A stretch of DNA of 6,291 nt from Clostridiales bacterium (lineage in GTDB: Bacteria; Bacillota; Clostridia; Christensenellales; DUVY01): assembly GCA_031290295.1 (NCBI GenBank), contig JAITNT010000070.1, positions 1 through 6,291 of the forward strand, written 5' to 3'. The translations under genes were made by a program, and so were the position numbers. This document shows, in pieces, positions 1-6,011 of the stretch (position 1 is the stretch's first letter; every line of letters begins with the position of its first letter). The notes beneath the pieces are model-generated. The model ran no database searches, was not told where the DNA came from, and saw only the letters and a program-made list of their open reading frames with translations.

Positions 1-298
1 AAAAGCTCTCGATTTTATTAAAAACGTCCCGCCGCAAATCGCGCCCGAACGCCGCCGCGATACGCGCCGAAAGGAACGCGACCCCGACCGCGCAGGCAAA
101 CGCGCCCAGCGCGACGCCGCCGGCTTGCAGCCCGTAGGTAAGCATACGCGATTGGGCGTCGGACACGCCGATTAACCCGATGACCTTGCTCATGATATCG
201 GGGAGCCATAATTCGAGCAGAGATTGCCCGAGAATGAAAGCTATCGCCAGCGTCACCCAAAGCGCGTAGGGCTTTAGCTTTTTGAATAATTTCAGCAC
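1..298 (-). CDS. ABC exporter ATP-binding/permease subunit, N-terminal fragment (99 codons visible)
   Basis: This is the start of a probable half-transporter of the MsbA-like exporter family, which joins a six-helix membrane domain to an ATPase domain; only the membrane start is in the window and the gene continues past position 1. The chosen start is GTG at 298-296, read leftwards, nine bases after an AAGGAG ribosome binding site (313-308). The product opens with a short basic stretch (LKLFKKLKPYALW), a first membrane segment at about residues 12-32, the loop LWLPDIMSKVIGLIGV, a second segment at about 58-76, then RIAAAFGRDLRRDVFNKIESF (79-99). That last block, with FGRDLRR followed by VF.K.ESF, is typical of the cytoplasmic extension after TM2 in these exporters. 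The Walker motifs lie outside the window, so substrate and partner cannot be inferred. The gene is divergent from metK. Confidence 0.85.
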   Translation of the reverse strand, partial: MLKLFKKLKPYALWVTLAIAFILGQSLLELWLPDIMSKVIGLIGVSDAQSRMLTYGLQAGGVALGAFACAVGVAFLSARIAAAFGRDLRRDVFNKIESF

Positions 299-376
299 AG
301 AAAAGAACTCCTTATAAATTAATAGACTTGCCGCGAAGCTAAACGCGGAATTTTTAGGCAGACGGCTTTTCTTCAC

Positions 377-417
377 GCCGAATATTTCATAGTGTACCAT
401 ACGGCGTATATTTCGGC
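377..417. repeat. Imperfect inverted repeat over the ABC promoter (possible operator)
   Basis: The ends GCCGAATAT (377-385) and ATATTTCGGC (408-417) are complementary apart from a one-base bulge. The dyad covers the -10 box and most of the spacer of the leftward promoter, with its centre almost on the -10 element. That is where a dimeric repressor would sit. No regulator gene is visible nearby, so the operator role is only an inference. Confidence 0.3.
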
Positions 418-419
418 AA
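391..419 (-). promoter_or_regulatory. Promoter of the leftward ABC exporter gene (extended -10)
   Basis: Read on the minus strand there is a -35 box TTGCCG (419-414), a 17-bp spacer, and a -10 box TACACT (396-391) preceded by TGG, giving an extended -10. Each hexamer matches the consensus at four of six positions. Transcription would begin near 384 and leave a leader of about 85 nt before the GTG start at 298. This is a prediction by eye, supported by good spacing and by its position just upstream of a well-formed ribosome binding site. Confidence 0.6.
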
Positions 420-487
420 ACAATTTAATCGCCTATTAAGGTTACGGATATAAAATGTTATTGTCACATTCCTGAAACGGCGGGGGG

Positions 488-730
488 AGCGGGGATAGAG
501 GACAAGAGAATGATTGGTAGGCGGCGAACGGGGATAAGAGGATAAGTTAAACTGGATTGCCACGTCGCTAACGCTCCTCGCAATGACAAGGATAGAGTTA
601 ATGTCTTAGCAAGCGGTGAAGAGATGTTTCGACTGCGCGATAGCATTGACATGGTTTTTGTTTTATTAGTATTCGGTACAGGTAGCACGGGCATTGATAG
701 GGTTTTAATTGTAGAGGGTACGGAAGAACA
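488..730 (+). repeat. Left copy of module series A-B-C
   Basis: Three short modules appear here in the same order and orientation as at 5829-5946. A begins AGCGGGGATA and ends CAAGAGAAT (488-511), with a second degenerate version at 529-546 (CGGGGATAAGAGGATAAG). B begins GTTTCGACTGCGC (626-638) and ends TTTTATTAGTATT (661-673). C is TACGGAAGAACA (719-730). The sequence between the modules is not conserved between the two sides and differs in length; this copy is much longer (243 against 118 nt). Confidence 0.6.
554..588 (-). repeat. Single copy of a GGATTGCCACG / CTCGCAATGAC dispersed-repeat motif
   Basis: The stretch starts GGATTGCCACGTCGC and ends CTCCTCGCAATGAC, and its outer bases ATTGC/GCAAT are inverted. 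From memory, near-identical strings (reverse complement GTCATTGCGAGG...GTGGCAATCC) occur as dispersed intergenic repeats in many unrelated bacteria; I cannot verify this here. It occurs once in this window and lies between modules A and B of the left mosaic only, so it looks like a separate insertion. Confidence 0.45.
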
Positions 731-748
731 ATGATAACCCGTACCGCT

Positions 749-825
749 AGCGAGCGCAAGCGAGCGGAATGACCACGCGAGTAACGCGCTACTGTACACA
801 TCCGGATAGACTATGCCGTTGAAGT
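749..825 (+). repeat. 77-nt repeat unit R1, left copy
   Basis: Aligns without gaps to 6154-6230, with eight mismatches in 77 positions by my count. The most conserved parts are GCGAGCGGAATGACCACGCG and the right end GACTATGCCGTTGAAGT. In both places R1 runs directly into a nested-hairpin unit beginning CCGCCCGAATGCG, so R1 plus hairpin may be one larger element. Inside, CGCG-AGTAA-CGCG can form a short hairpin. No coding role is apparent. Confidence 0.75.
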
Positions 826-899
826 CCGCCCGAATGCGAAAAAGCGAGACGCAGCCGCCACTAAGGCGGCGGAGCGAGCGCGCATTCGCGTATGGGCGG
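826..899 (+). repeat. Nested-hairpin unit H1 (first of three in tandem)
   Basis: The outer stem is CCGCCC (826-831) with GGGCGG (894-899). The middle stem is GAATGCG (832-838) with CGCATTC (881-887). The 3' strand carries an unpaired six-base bulge, GCGTAT (888-893), between the two stems. The centre contains an independent hairpin, GCCGCC (854-859) and GGCGGC (865-870) around ACTAA. It is preceded by AAGT and followed by the linker CAAAAGT (900-906). The same plan is kept in units H2, H3 and H4 with compensating base changes. Confidence 0.75.
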
Positions 900-906
900 C
901 AAAAGT

Positions 907-982
907 CCGACTGAATCGGATTAAGCAAGACAAGCCGCCCGTAGAGGGCGGCTTGTCGTAGCGCCGATTCACGCTTGGTCGG
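907..982 (+). repeat. Nested-hairpin unit H2 (second in tandem)
   Basis: The outer stem is CCGACT (907-912) with GGTCGG (977-982), including one T-G wobble. The middle stem is GAATCGG (913-919) with CCGATTC (964-970). The bulge ACGCTT (971-976) is again six bases on the 3' side. The centre is a perfect 12-bp hairpin, GACAAGCCGCCC (929-940) with GGGCGGCTTGTC (946-957) around GTAGA. Relative to H1, both stems carry paired substitutions. The flanks of the central hairpin recur at 6014-6034 and 6053-6078, but the hairpin itself does not. Confidence 0.75.
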
Positions 983-989
983 CAAAAGT

Positions 990-1064
990 CCGCCCGAATG
1001 CAAAAAAAGCGAGACGAAGCCGCCGCTAAAGCGGCGGAGTGAGCGCGCATTCGCGTCCGGGCGG
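990..1064 (+). repeat. Nested-hairpin unit H3 (third in tandem)
   Basis: The outer stem is CCGCCC (990-995) with GGGCGG (1059-1064). The middle stem is GAATGC (996-1001) with GCATTC (1047-1052), and the 3' bulge GCGTCC (1053-1058) has six bases. The central hairpin is CCGCCGC (1020-1026) with GCGGCGG (1031-1037) around TAAA. It follows H2 through a CAAAAGT linker (983-989) identical to the one between H1 and H2. Its sequence is closest to H1, although H2 lies between them. Confidence 0.75.
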
Positions 1065-1075
1065 TTTTTGTTTTG
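990..1075 (+). terminator. Possible intrinsic terminator formed by H3 and its T-rich tail
   Basis: The 3' arm GGGCGG of H3 is followed at once by TTTTTGTTTTG (1065-1075), which is the GC stem plus T-run pattern of a factor-independent terminator acting on rightward transcription. The stem is long and nested rather than a short simple hairpin, and no gene transcribed rightwards lies upstream within the window. If active, it would shield the metK promoter at 1120-1148 from read-through. Confidence 0.35.
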
Positions 1076-1094
1076 TCGGTTTTTGTTTTGTCGG
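1065..1094 (+). repeat. 15-bp perfect tandem duplication
   Basis: The unit TTTTTGTTTTGTCGG occurs twice head to tail (1065-1079 and 1080-1094) without a mismatch. It lies between the last hairpin unit and the metK promoter and looks like a recent slippage duplication. Confidence 0.85.
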
Positions 1095-1119
1095 TATAAA
1101 AAAATCATGGACCGAGGTT

Positions 1120-1148
1120 TTGCTTTTTGGCGGGTATTGTGATATCAT
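1120..1148 (+). promoter_or_regulatory. metK promoter (extended -10)
   Basis: A -35 box TTGCTT (1120-1125) is followed by a 17-bp spacer and a -10 box TATCAT (1143-1148, five of six consensus bases) preceded by TGA, an extended -10. The -10 overlaps the palindrome TGATATCA (1140-1147). The start point should be near 1155, giving a leader of only about 34 nt, too short for a SAM riboswitch. The ribosome binding site is a weak GAGAGAAG (1177-1184) before ATG at 1189. Confidence 0.65.
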
Positions 1149-1188
1149 ATATACAAATCACCTAAAAAAATATTAAGAGAGAAGCAAA

Positions 1189-2370
1189 ATGGAAAAGCAA
1201 GCTAAGATTTTGAAGCTGTTCACCTCGGAGAGCGTGACGGAGGGACACCCCGATAAAATTTGCGACGCGGTGTCCGACGCAATATTAGACGAGGTTTTGA
1301 GAACCGATCCCGACGCGCGCGTGGCGTGCGACGTCGCGGTGACTACTGGACTTGTGCTCGTCATGGGCGAGCTTACTACGGAAAATTATGTGGATATACC
1401 CAAAATCGTGCGCGGCGTAATTAACGATATCGGTTACACCGACGCGCGGTTCGGCTTCGACGCGGCGTCGTGCGCGGTGCTTACCTCTATAGACGAGCAA
1501 TCGCCCGATATCGCGCGCGGCGTGGATTCCGCCGAGGATTTTTCGGGCGACAAATACGACCGTATAGGCGCGGGCGACCAGGGCATGATGTTCGGCTACG
1601 CCTGCCGCGAGACGGAGGAGCTTATGCCTCTGCCGATAACCCTCGCGCACGCGCTTACGAGGGCGCTTGCCGACAGACGCAAGTCGGGCAGCCTGCCGTA
1701 TTTGCGCCCCGACGGCAAGGCGCAGGTTACCGTTGCGTACGAGGACGGCGTTCCGGCTTATGTCGATACCGTCGTCGTTTCGGCGCAGCACTCCGACGCC
1801 GCAGAAATGCCGCGCCTGCGCGAGGATCTCGAAAAAATGATAAGAGAGGTCATTCCGCAGAAATATATCCGCTCCGGACTTAAAATCTATATCAATCCGA
1901 CGGGTCGTTTCGTTATCGGCGGCCCGCAGGGCGACAGCGGGCTTACCGGCAGAAAAATTATTTGCGATACCTACGGCGGCTACGCCCCCCACGGCGGCGG
2001 CGCGTTTTCCGGCAAGGACCCTTCCAAGGTGGACAGGTCGGCCTGCTACATGGCTCGCTACGTATGTAAGAATCTGGTAGCCGCGGGGCTTGCGGAACGG
2101 GCGATGCTCGAGGTGTCATACGCGATAGGGCGCGCGCACCCCGTTTCGCTGTATATCGATACCTACGGAACGTCGGAATATTCCGACGACATAATTTTAG
2201 AAGCCGTCCGCACGGTCTTCGATATGCGCCCCGGCGCTATTATAGACGCGCTCGGTCTCCGCCGTCCTATTTACCGCGCCACCTCCAACTACGGACACTT
2301 CGGTAATCCGTCGTTCAGCTGGGAGCGTACCGACAAAATAGCCGAGCTGTTAAGAGCCGTCAAACGATGA
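1189..2370 (+). CDS. metK: S-adenosylmethionine synthetase
   Basis: Makes S-adenosylmethionine from methionine and ATP, releasing phosphate and pyrophosphate; the family works as a cytoplasmic tetramer needing Mg2+ and K+. The 393-residue length is normal. Family landmarks are all present: [14 protein letters not shown] (10-23) with the catalytic histidine H20 and metal ligand D22, [10 protein letters not shown] near 89-98, the hexapeptide GAGDQG (127-132), [26 protein letters not shown], and the second signature GGGAFSGKD (269-277) running into PSKVDRS. The C-terminal block [15 protein letters not shown] is also intact. The ATG start sits after a weak GAGAGAAG site, and the family usually starts about ten residues before LFTSESV, as here. 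The stop overlaps the recD2 start (ATGA, 2367-2370), so the two are probably co-transcribed. No sign of truncation or transfer. Confidence 0.98.
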   Translation: MEKQAKILKLFTSESVTEGHPDKICDAVSDAILDEVLRTDPDARVACDVAVTTGLVLVMGELTTENYVDIPKIVRGVINDIGYTDARFGFDAASCAVLTSIDEQSPDIARGVDSAEDFSGDKYDRIGAGDQGMMFGYACRETEELMPLPITLAHALTRALADRRKSGSLPYLRPDGKAQVTVAYEDGVPAYVDTVVVSAQHSDAAEMPRLREDLEKMIREVIPQKYIRSGLKIYINPTGRFVIGGPQGDSGLTGRKIICDTYGGYAPHGGGAFSGKDPSKVDRSACYMARYVCKNLVAAGLAERAMLEVSYAIGRAHPVSLYIDTYGTSEYSDDIILEAVRTVFDMRPGAIIDALGLRRPIYRATSNYGHFGNPSFSWERTDKIAELLRAVKR

Positions 2371-4592
2371 CGGTTACGGGCACGGTCGAGGATATAATCT
2401 ACCGCAACGAGGACAACGGTTACACCGTAGCCGTTATCGACTGCGGGGGCGCGCCCGTCACCGTCGTGGGCTATTTTCCGCCGATTTCCGAGGGTGAACA
2501 TTTGTCGTGCGAGGGCGCGTATACCAAAAACGCCAAGTATGGCGAGCAGTTTACGGCGCAAAACGTGACCGTTTCCAAGCCCGATACGGCGGACGGAATA
2601 ATCAGGTTTTTGTCGAGCGGGCTTATCAAGGGCGTAGGTCCGGTAACGGCGGCGGCGATAGTAAGCAGGTTCGGGGCGAAAACCTTCGACATAATCGAGG
2701 ACGATTATACGCGCCTGCGCGAAATCAAGGGCATCACCGCGGATAAGGCAAAGGGTATTTACGATTCCTTTGCCGCCGTACGCGGAATGCAGCAGGCGAT
2801 GATGTTTTTGCAAAGGCTGAATATTTCGCCGGCGCTTTCAAACAAAATTTATTTGAAGTACGGCGCCGCCTGTCAAACGGTAATCGCTAATAATCCCTAC
2901 AAGCTCATAGACGATATCGACGGCGTAGGCTTCGCGCGGGCGGACAAAATCGCCCTCGCAATGGGCGTCGCGACGGACAGCGCGTTCCGTTTGAGAGCGG
3001 GGGTACGCTATACTTTGGAGGTCGCCGCCGACCGCAACGGACACACGTGTATTCCGCGCTCCGACCTTATCGGCTCGGCGACCGAACTCCTCGGTCTTAG
3101 GGAGGGCGGAATAACCGCCGAATTTTTGGATGCGCTGGCGCTCGAGGGGCTTATTAAGTTTTACAAAAAAAACGATACGGAGTTCGTCGCGCTTTATCGC
3201 TTGTTCGTAACCGAAAAAAAGCTTGCCGCCAAGCTTATCTCCCTGCGCGACGAGGCGGAGAGTATCGCGGGCGACATAGACGCGCACATAGCGGACTTCG
3301 AGCGGTCGGGCGGAATATCCTTCCATGAGATACAGCGCGAGGCGATACGCTCCTGCCTTACGGACGGCGTTCTTGTAATCACCGGCGGTCCGGGCACGGG
3401 CAAAACGACTATCATTAATTGCGTGATGACAATTCTTAGCAAATACGGCGTTTCCGTTCTGCTCACCGCGCCTACGGGCCGTGCCGCAAAGCGGCTTTCG
3501 GAGGCGACCGGACGCGAGGCAATGACCGTGCACCGCGCGCTGGGGTACGGCGCGGGCGGCGACAGAAGCTTCGGCTATAACGAGCTTAATAACCTTGAAT
3601 ACACCTTCGTAATTGTGGACGAGGTTTCTATGGTGGACGTCTATCTTGCGTGGAGCCTGCTCCGGGCGCTAAGGCGCGGAACGCGGCTCGTGCTTGTGGG
3701 CGACAAGGATCAGCTGCCGAGCGTGAGCGCGGGCAACATTCTGGCGGACATTTTGCAGTCGGGACTGATTAAGGCTACGCAGCTTACGCATATCTACCGC
3801 CAAAGCGAGGGTCTGCTTATCGACAACGCGCACCGTATAAACAACGGCGAAATGCCGGAGTTCGACAACGGCTCCGGCTCGGACTTTTTCTTTGCGGAGG
3901 CGGACTCGCAGGAAGCGGCGCGCGACCAAATTATCACGCTTGCCACGCGCCGTCTGCCTCAATTCCTCGGCATAGACGCGGGCCGTATTCAGGTGCTGTC
4001 GCCCGTCAAAAACGGACTTGTCGGAATAAACAACCTTAACCGCGAGCTGCAGGCGCGGCTTAATCCGCCCTTCGGTCAAAAGCGTGAATTTATCATGCCG
4101 GATTCGGTTTTTCGGACGGGCGACAAGGTGATGCAAACCTCTAATAACTACGGCTTGGCGTGGTTCCGCACGGGCGAGTTCGGGCAAACCGTCGAGGGCG
4201 TGGGCGTTTTTAACGGCGACATCGGCGTCATAGAGGCGGTTAACCCCGGAGTCGAGCTTAGCGTCAGATTCGAGGACGGACGTCTTGCAACGTACGGCGC
4301 GGAGTCGGCGGAGCAGCTTTCGCTCGCCTACGCGATAACCGTACACAAGAGTCAGGGCTGCGAATTCGACGTGGTAATAATAACCGTGGTCAATGAAAAC
4401 TACATGATAATGACGCGCAACCTTTTGTACACCGCGATAACCCGCGCCAAAAAAATGGCGGTCATAACGGGCACCAAGCGTCACCTCAAACGCATAATCG
4501 ACAACCGCAATACGACCGCGCGGCACACGCTTTTGAAGGAATTGCTGGCGGCGGCGGTGTCGGATTCGCGCGCGCTTGAATTTGACCTGTGA
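2367..4592 (+). CDS. recD2: RecD2-type ATP-dependent DNA helicase
   Basis: A superfamily 1B helicase expected to unwind DNA 5' to 3'. RecD2 occurs in bacteria without depending on RecBC and is linked to replication-fork and repair functions. The 741 residues fit the family. The N-terminus has an OB-like segment (about 1-75), then helix-hairpin-helix-type repeats with [11 protein letters not shown] and LREIKGIT, as in RecD2 rather than RecD. Helicase motifs in order: Walker A GGPGTGKT (340-347), [10 protein letters not shown], Walker B DEVSM (418-422; most relatives have DEASM), [10 protein letters not shown] starting at 444, [15 protein letters not shown] with HKSQG at 660-664, and YTAITRAK ending at 695 with the arginine finger R693. 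Translation starts inside the metK stop (ATGA) with only a weak AAGAG (2352-2356) before it, which suggests translational coupling. No terminator follows; the next gene has its own promoter overlapping this 3' end. Confidence 0.96.
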   Translation: MTVTGTVEDIIYRNEDNGYTVAVIDCGGAPVTVVGYFPPISEGEHLSCEGAYTKNAKYGEQFTAQNVTVSKPDTADGIIRFLSSGLIKGVGPVTAAAIVSRFGAKTFDIIEDDYTRLREIKGITADKAKGIYDSFAAVRGMQQAMMFLQRLNISPALSNKIYLKYGAACQTVIANNPYKLIDDIDGVGFARADKIALAMGVATDSAFRLRAGVRYTLEVAADRNGHTCIPRSDLIGSATELLGLREGGITAEFLDALALEGLIKFYKKNDTEFVALYRLFVTEKKLAAKLISLRDEAESIAGDIDAHIADFERSGGISFHEIQREAIRSCLTDGVLVITGGPGTGKTTIINCVMTILSKYGVSVLLTAPTGRAAKRLSEATGREAMTVHRALGYGAGGDRSFGYNELNNLEYTFVIVDEVSMVDVYLAWSLLRALRRGTRLVLVGDKDQLPSVSAGNILADILQSGLIKATQLTHIYRQSEGLLIDNAHRINNGEMPEFDNGSGSDFFFAEADSQEAARDQIITLATRRLPQFLGIDAGRIQVLSPVKNGLVGINNLNRELQARLNPPFGQKREFIMPDSVFRTGDKVMQTSNNYGLAWFRTGEFGQTVEGVGVFNGDIGVIEAVNPGVELSVRFEDGRLATYGAESAEQLSLAYAITVHKSQGCEFDVVIITVVNENYMIMTRNLLYTAITRAKKMAVITGTKRHLKRIIDNRNTTARHTLLKELLAAAVSDSRALEFDL

Positions 4593-4610
4593 CATAATAT
4601 ATGGTATAAT
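4582..4610 (+). promoter_or_regulatory. Strong promoter of the yacL-like gene, overlapping the recD2 3' end
   Basis: TTGACC (4582-4587), a 17-bp spacer, then TATAAT (4605-4610) preceded by TGG: five of six and six of six consensus bases, plus an extended -10. This is the best promoter in the window. Its -35 box lies in the codons for the last residues of RecD2, whose stop is at 4590-4592. The start point should be near 4617, giving a leader of about 87 nt. Confidence 0.8.
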
Positions 4611-4630
4611 GCTTTTGAAGGCAACGCACG

Positions 4631-4656
4631 GCGCAATTAACGGGCGCGGATTGCGC
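4631..4656 (+). other. Leader hairpin before the yacL-like gene
   Basis: GCGCAAT (4631-4637) and ATTGCGC (4650-4656) form a perfect 7-bp stem around a 12-base loop, TAACGGGCGCGG, within the predicted 5' leader. It is not directly followed by a T-run; the nearest T-rich stretch is at 4673-4677, after CCGCAAGTAA. A simple terminator is therefore unlikely, though weak attenuation or a stability element is possible. It does not match a riboswitch class I can recognise. Confidence 0.4.
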
Positions 4657-4703
4657 GACGCCGCAAGTAATATTTTTATATAAAAACGAGGAGTCTGAAG
4701 CCG

Positions 4704-5819
4704 ATGCCGAAAAATGAACGAAAAAGAAAAGTTACCAAAAGCGCCAAAATGTTCGGGCGGTTTATCTTCATTCCGCTCTTGATGGCGACGGGGTGGCTGA
4801 TTGCGAGCGCGGTGTTGACTAACGACTTCGCGAGCGGTATCGGCGGCGTCTACAAAATTCTCATACAGGCAGGCTTCGCCTTGTTCTTCGGTTGTATAGG
4901 CATATTTATTACGCCGCCTTTGCTGTTTCTTTTGTTCGCTATTTCCGCACTGTTCGAGCGCGCGCTCAAGAATTACTCCGCCAAGGAAATCCTTATGGGG
5001 CTTTTGGGCATGACGATAGGCGCGCTGGCGGGAATTTTGCTTACATGGCTCGGCTCCGCTATGATTAGCCCCGAAAGCAGCGCGGGCACGGCGATTATAG
5101 TTATCGGCGTCGCACTCGTGCTTGTACTCGGCTTCGTAGGCTTGCGTATAGGCGTAAAAATTATGGCGCAGGCTTTTCAAGCGACCAACATCAAAAAATC
5201 GGATACTAATGCTTCCGCGGCGGGCGCTAATATAAAAATCCCCGACAGCTCGGCGCTTATCGACGGCAGGGTGCTCGATATCGTGCGCACGGGTTTTTTG
5301 GACGGCGAGCTTATTATCCCGGGCTTTGTGTTGTCCGAGCTTAGGCGCATCGCGGATTGCGACGATATTTTGAAGAAGAACCGCGGCAGACGCGGTCTTG
5401 ACATAGCCGCCGCCCTGCAAAAGGAAAACGGCGTCACCGTAACCGTGTTAGACGTCGCGAGCGACGACAAGGCGGACACCGAAACGCGTCTTTTAAGGCT
5501 TGCGGCCGAGTATAACGCCAAAATCATTACTAACGACTATAATCTGAATAAGCTTTCGTCCGCGCAAAATGTAGCCGTGCTGAATATCAACGACCTCTCC
5601 AACGCAATAAAGCCTATCGCCCTCCCCGGCGAAAAAATGAGCGTCAAAATTGTCAAAAAGGGGAAGGATTTCGAGCAGGGCGTCGCCTACTCGGTAGACG
5701 GCACGATGATTGTAGTGGAGAACGGCGGCGCGTATATCGGTCACGACGTTGAGGTAACGGTTACTACCGCCCTCCAAACCTCCGCCGGCAGAATAATATT
5801 CACCCGCATATTCGATTAA
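4704..5819 (+). CDS. yacL: Membrane-anchored PIN/TRAM-domain protein (YacL family, probable ribonuclease)
   Basis: The 371 residues follow the YacL plan. A basic N-terminus (KNERKRKVTKSAK) precedes about four membrane segments near 17-39, 50-84 (broken by PP at 71-72), 94-118 and 127-152. A short linker leads to a PIN nuclease domain (about 177-297) and a C-terminal TRAM domain (about 308-370), a probable RNA-binding barrel. PIN acidic residues are visible: D181 and D187 in IPDSSALIDGR, E212 in LSELRRIAD, E260 where relatives often have Asp, and D278 in TNDYNLNK. KNRGRRGLDI (225-234) is also characteristic. PIN domains cleave RNA with bound metal, so a membrane-tethered RNase is inferred; as far as I know the cellular role is unsettled. 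The ATG lies ten bases after GAGGAG (4688-4693). The gene has its own promoter. In Bacillus-type genomes yacL sits near disA and ispD, which are absent here. Confidence 0.93.
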   Translation: MPKNERKRKVTKSAKMFGRFIFIPLLMATGWLIASAVLTNDFASGIGGVYKILIQAGFALFFGCIGIFITPPLLFLLFAISALFERALKNYSAKEILMGLLGMTIGALAGILLTWLGSAMISPESSAGTAIIVIGVALVLVLGFVGLRIGVKIMAQAFQATNIKKSDTNASAAGANIKIPDSSALIDGRVLDIVRTGFLDGELIIPGFVLSELRRIADCDDILKKNRGRRGLDIAAALQKENGVTVTVLDVASDDKADTETRLLRLAAEYNAKIITNDYNLNKLSSAQNVAVLNINDLSNAIKPIALPGEKMSVKIVKKGKDFEQGVAYSVDGTMIVVENGGAYIGHDVEVTVTTALQTSAGRIIFTRIFD

Positions 5820-5828
5820 AGCGACGAT

Positions 5829-5946
5829 AGCGGGGATAAAGAGGGCAAGAGAATTGTATCGGAGCGTTGAAAGCGGCGCTAGAGTTTGTTTCGACTGCGC
5901 TCAACATGACATTGCTTATTTTATTCGTATTATGTACGGAAGAACA
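5829..5946 (+). repeat. Right copy of module series A-B-C
   Basis: Module A (5829-5854) begins AGCGGGGATA and ends CAAGAGAAT, only nine bases after the yacL-like stop codon. Module B runs from GTTTCGACTGCGC (5888-5900) through TCAACATGACA to TTTTATTCGTATT (5919-5931). Module C is TACGGAAGAACA (5935-5946). Order and orientation match 488-730, but spacing is tighter. No obvious terminator separates the yacL-like gene from this region. Confidence 0.6.
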
Positions 5947-5963
5947 GAGTAATGCAATTAAAG

Positions 5964-6001
5964 CGGAGCGCAGCAAAATCGCATTTTTGCGGAGCGACCC
6001 C
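5964..6001 (+). repeat. 38-bp direct repeat R3, copy 1
   Basis: Identical over 38 bases to 6086-6123. It begins CGGAGCGCAGC and ends TTTTTGCGGAGCGACCCC, so CGGAGCG occurs at the start and again near the end of each copy. GCAAAA and TTTTGC inside it can pair around TCGCAT. The two copies flank hairpin unit H4. Confidence 0.85.
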
Positions 6002-6011
6002 TCTTTCAAGT

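Larger units (their letters stand above)
480..1094. other. Intergenic repeat mosaic between the divergent ABC gene and metK
   Basis: About 600 bases without a credible protein gene. It is assembled from short modules that recur to the right of the yacL-like gene: an AGCGGGGATA-type module near 488, a GTTTCGACTGCGC module at 626, TACGGAAGAACA at 719, a 77-nt unit at 749-825, and three tandem nested-hairpin units at 826-1064. All lie in the same orientation as their counterparts at 5829-6291. Open frames on the minus strand here read through the hairpin units and repeat with them, so they are by-products. The mosaic stops short of the promoters on both sides (391-419 and 1120-1148), leaving both divergent genes with intact control regions. 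Confidence 0.8.

Noticed and set aside
18..260. 80-codon minus-strand frame starting at ATG 260
   Set aside because: It is very Arg-rich and in a different frame from the ABC exporter start, which has a ribosome binding site, membrane segments and the FGRDLRR block.
826..1064. CRISPR array
   Set aside because: The units are about 75 nt, palindromic and joined by constant 7-nt linkers; there are no short repeats separated by unique spacers of constant length.
480..1094. Remnant insertion sequence with a transposase
   Set aside because: No transposase motif or clear terminal inverted repeats with target duplication were found in any frame; only short non-coding modules are present.
464..1108. 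214-codon open frame on the minus strand across the left mosaic, plus smaller ones at 598-801 and 811-1050
   Set aside because: It reads straight through the repeat units, its protein repeats with them (for example the similar stretches from H1 and H3), and it shows no recognisable domain. Long palindromic GC-rich repeats create such frames by chance.
1090..1188. SAM riboswitch upstream of metK
   Set aside because: The predicted leader is about 34 nt, no multi-helix fold is visible between the promoter and ATG, and there is no terminator before the start codon.
3669..5420. 583-codon open frame antisense to recD2 and yacL
   Set aside because: Both genes on the other strand are firmly identified by motifs. 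The antisense protein is rich in Arg and His with no domain, as expected from a GC-biased codon shadow.
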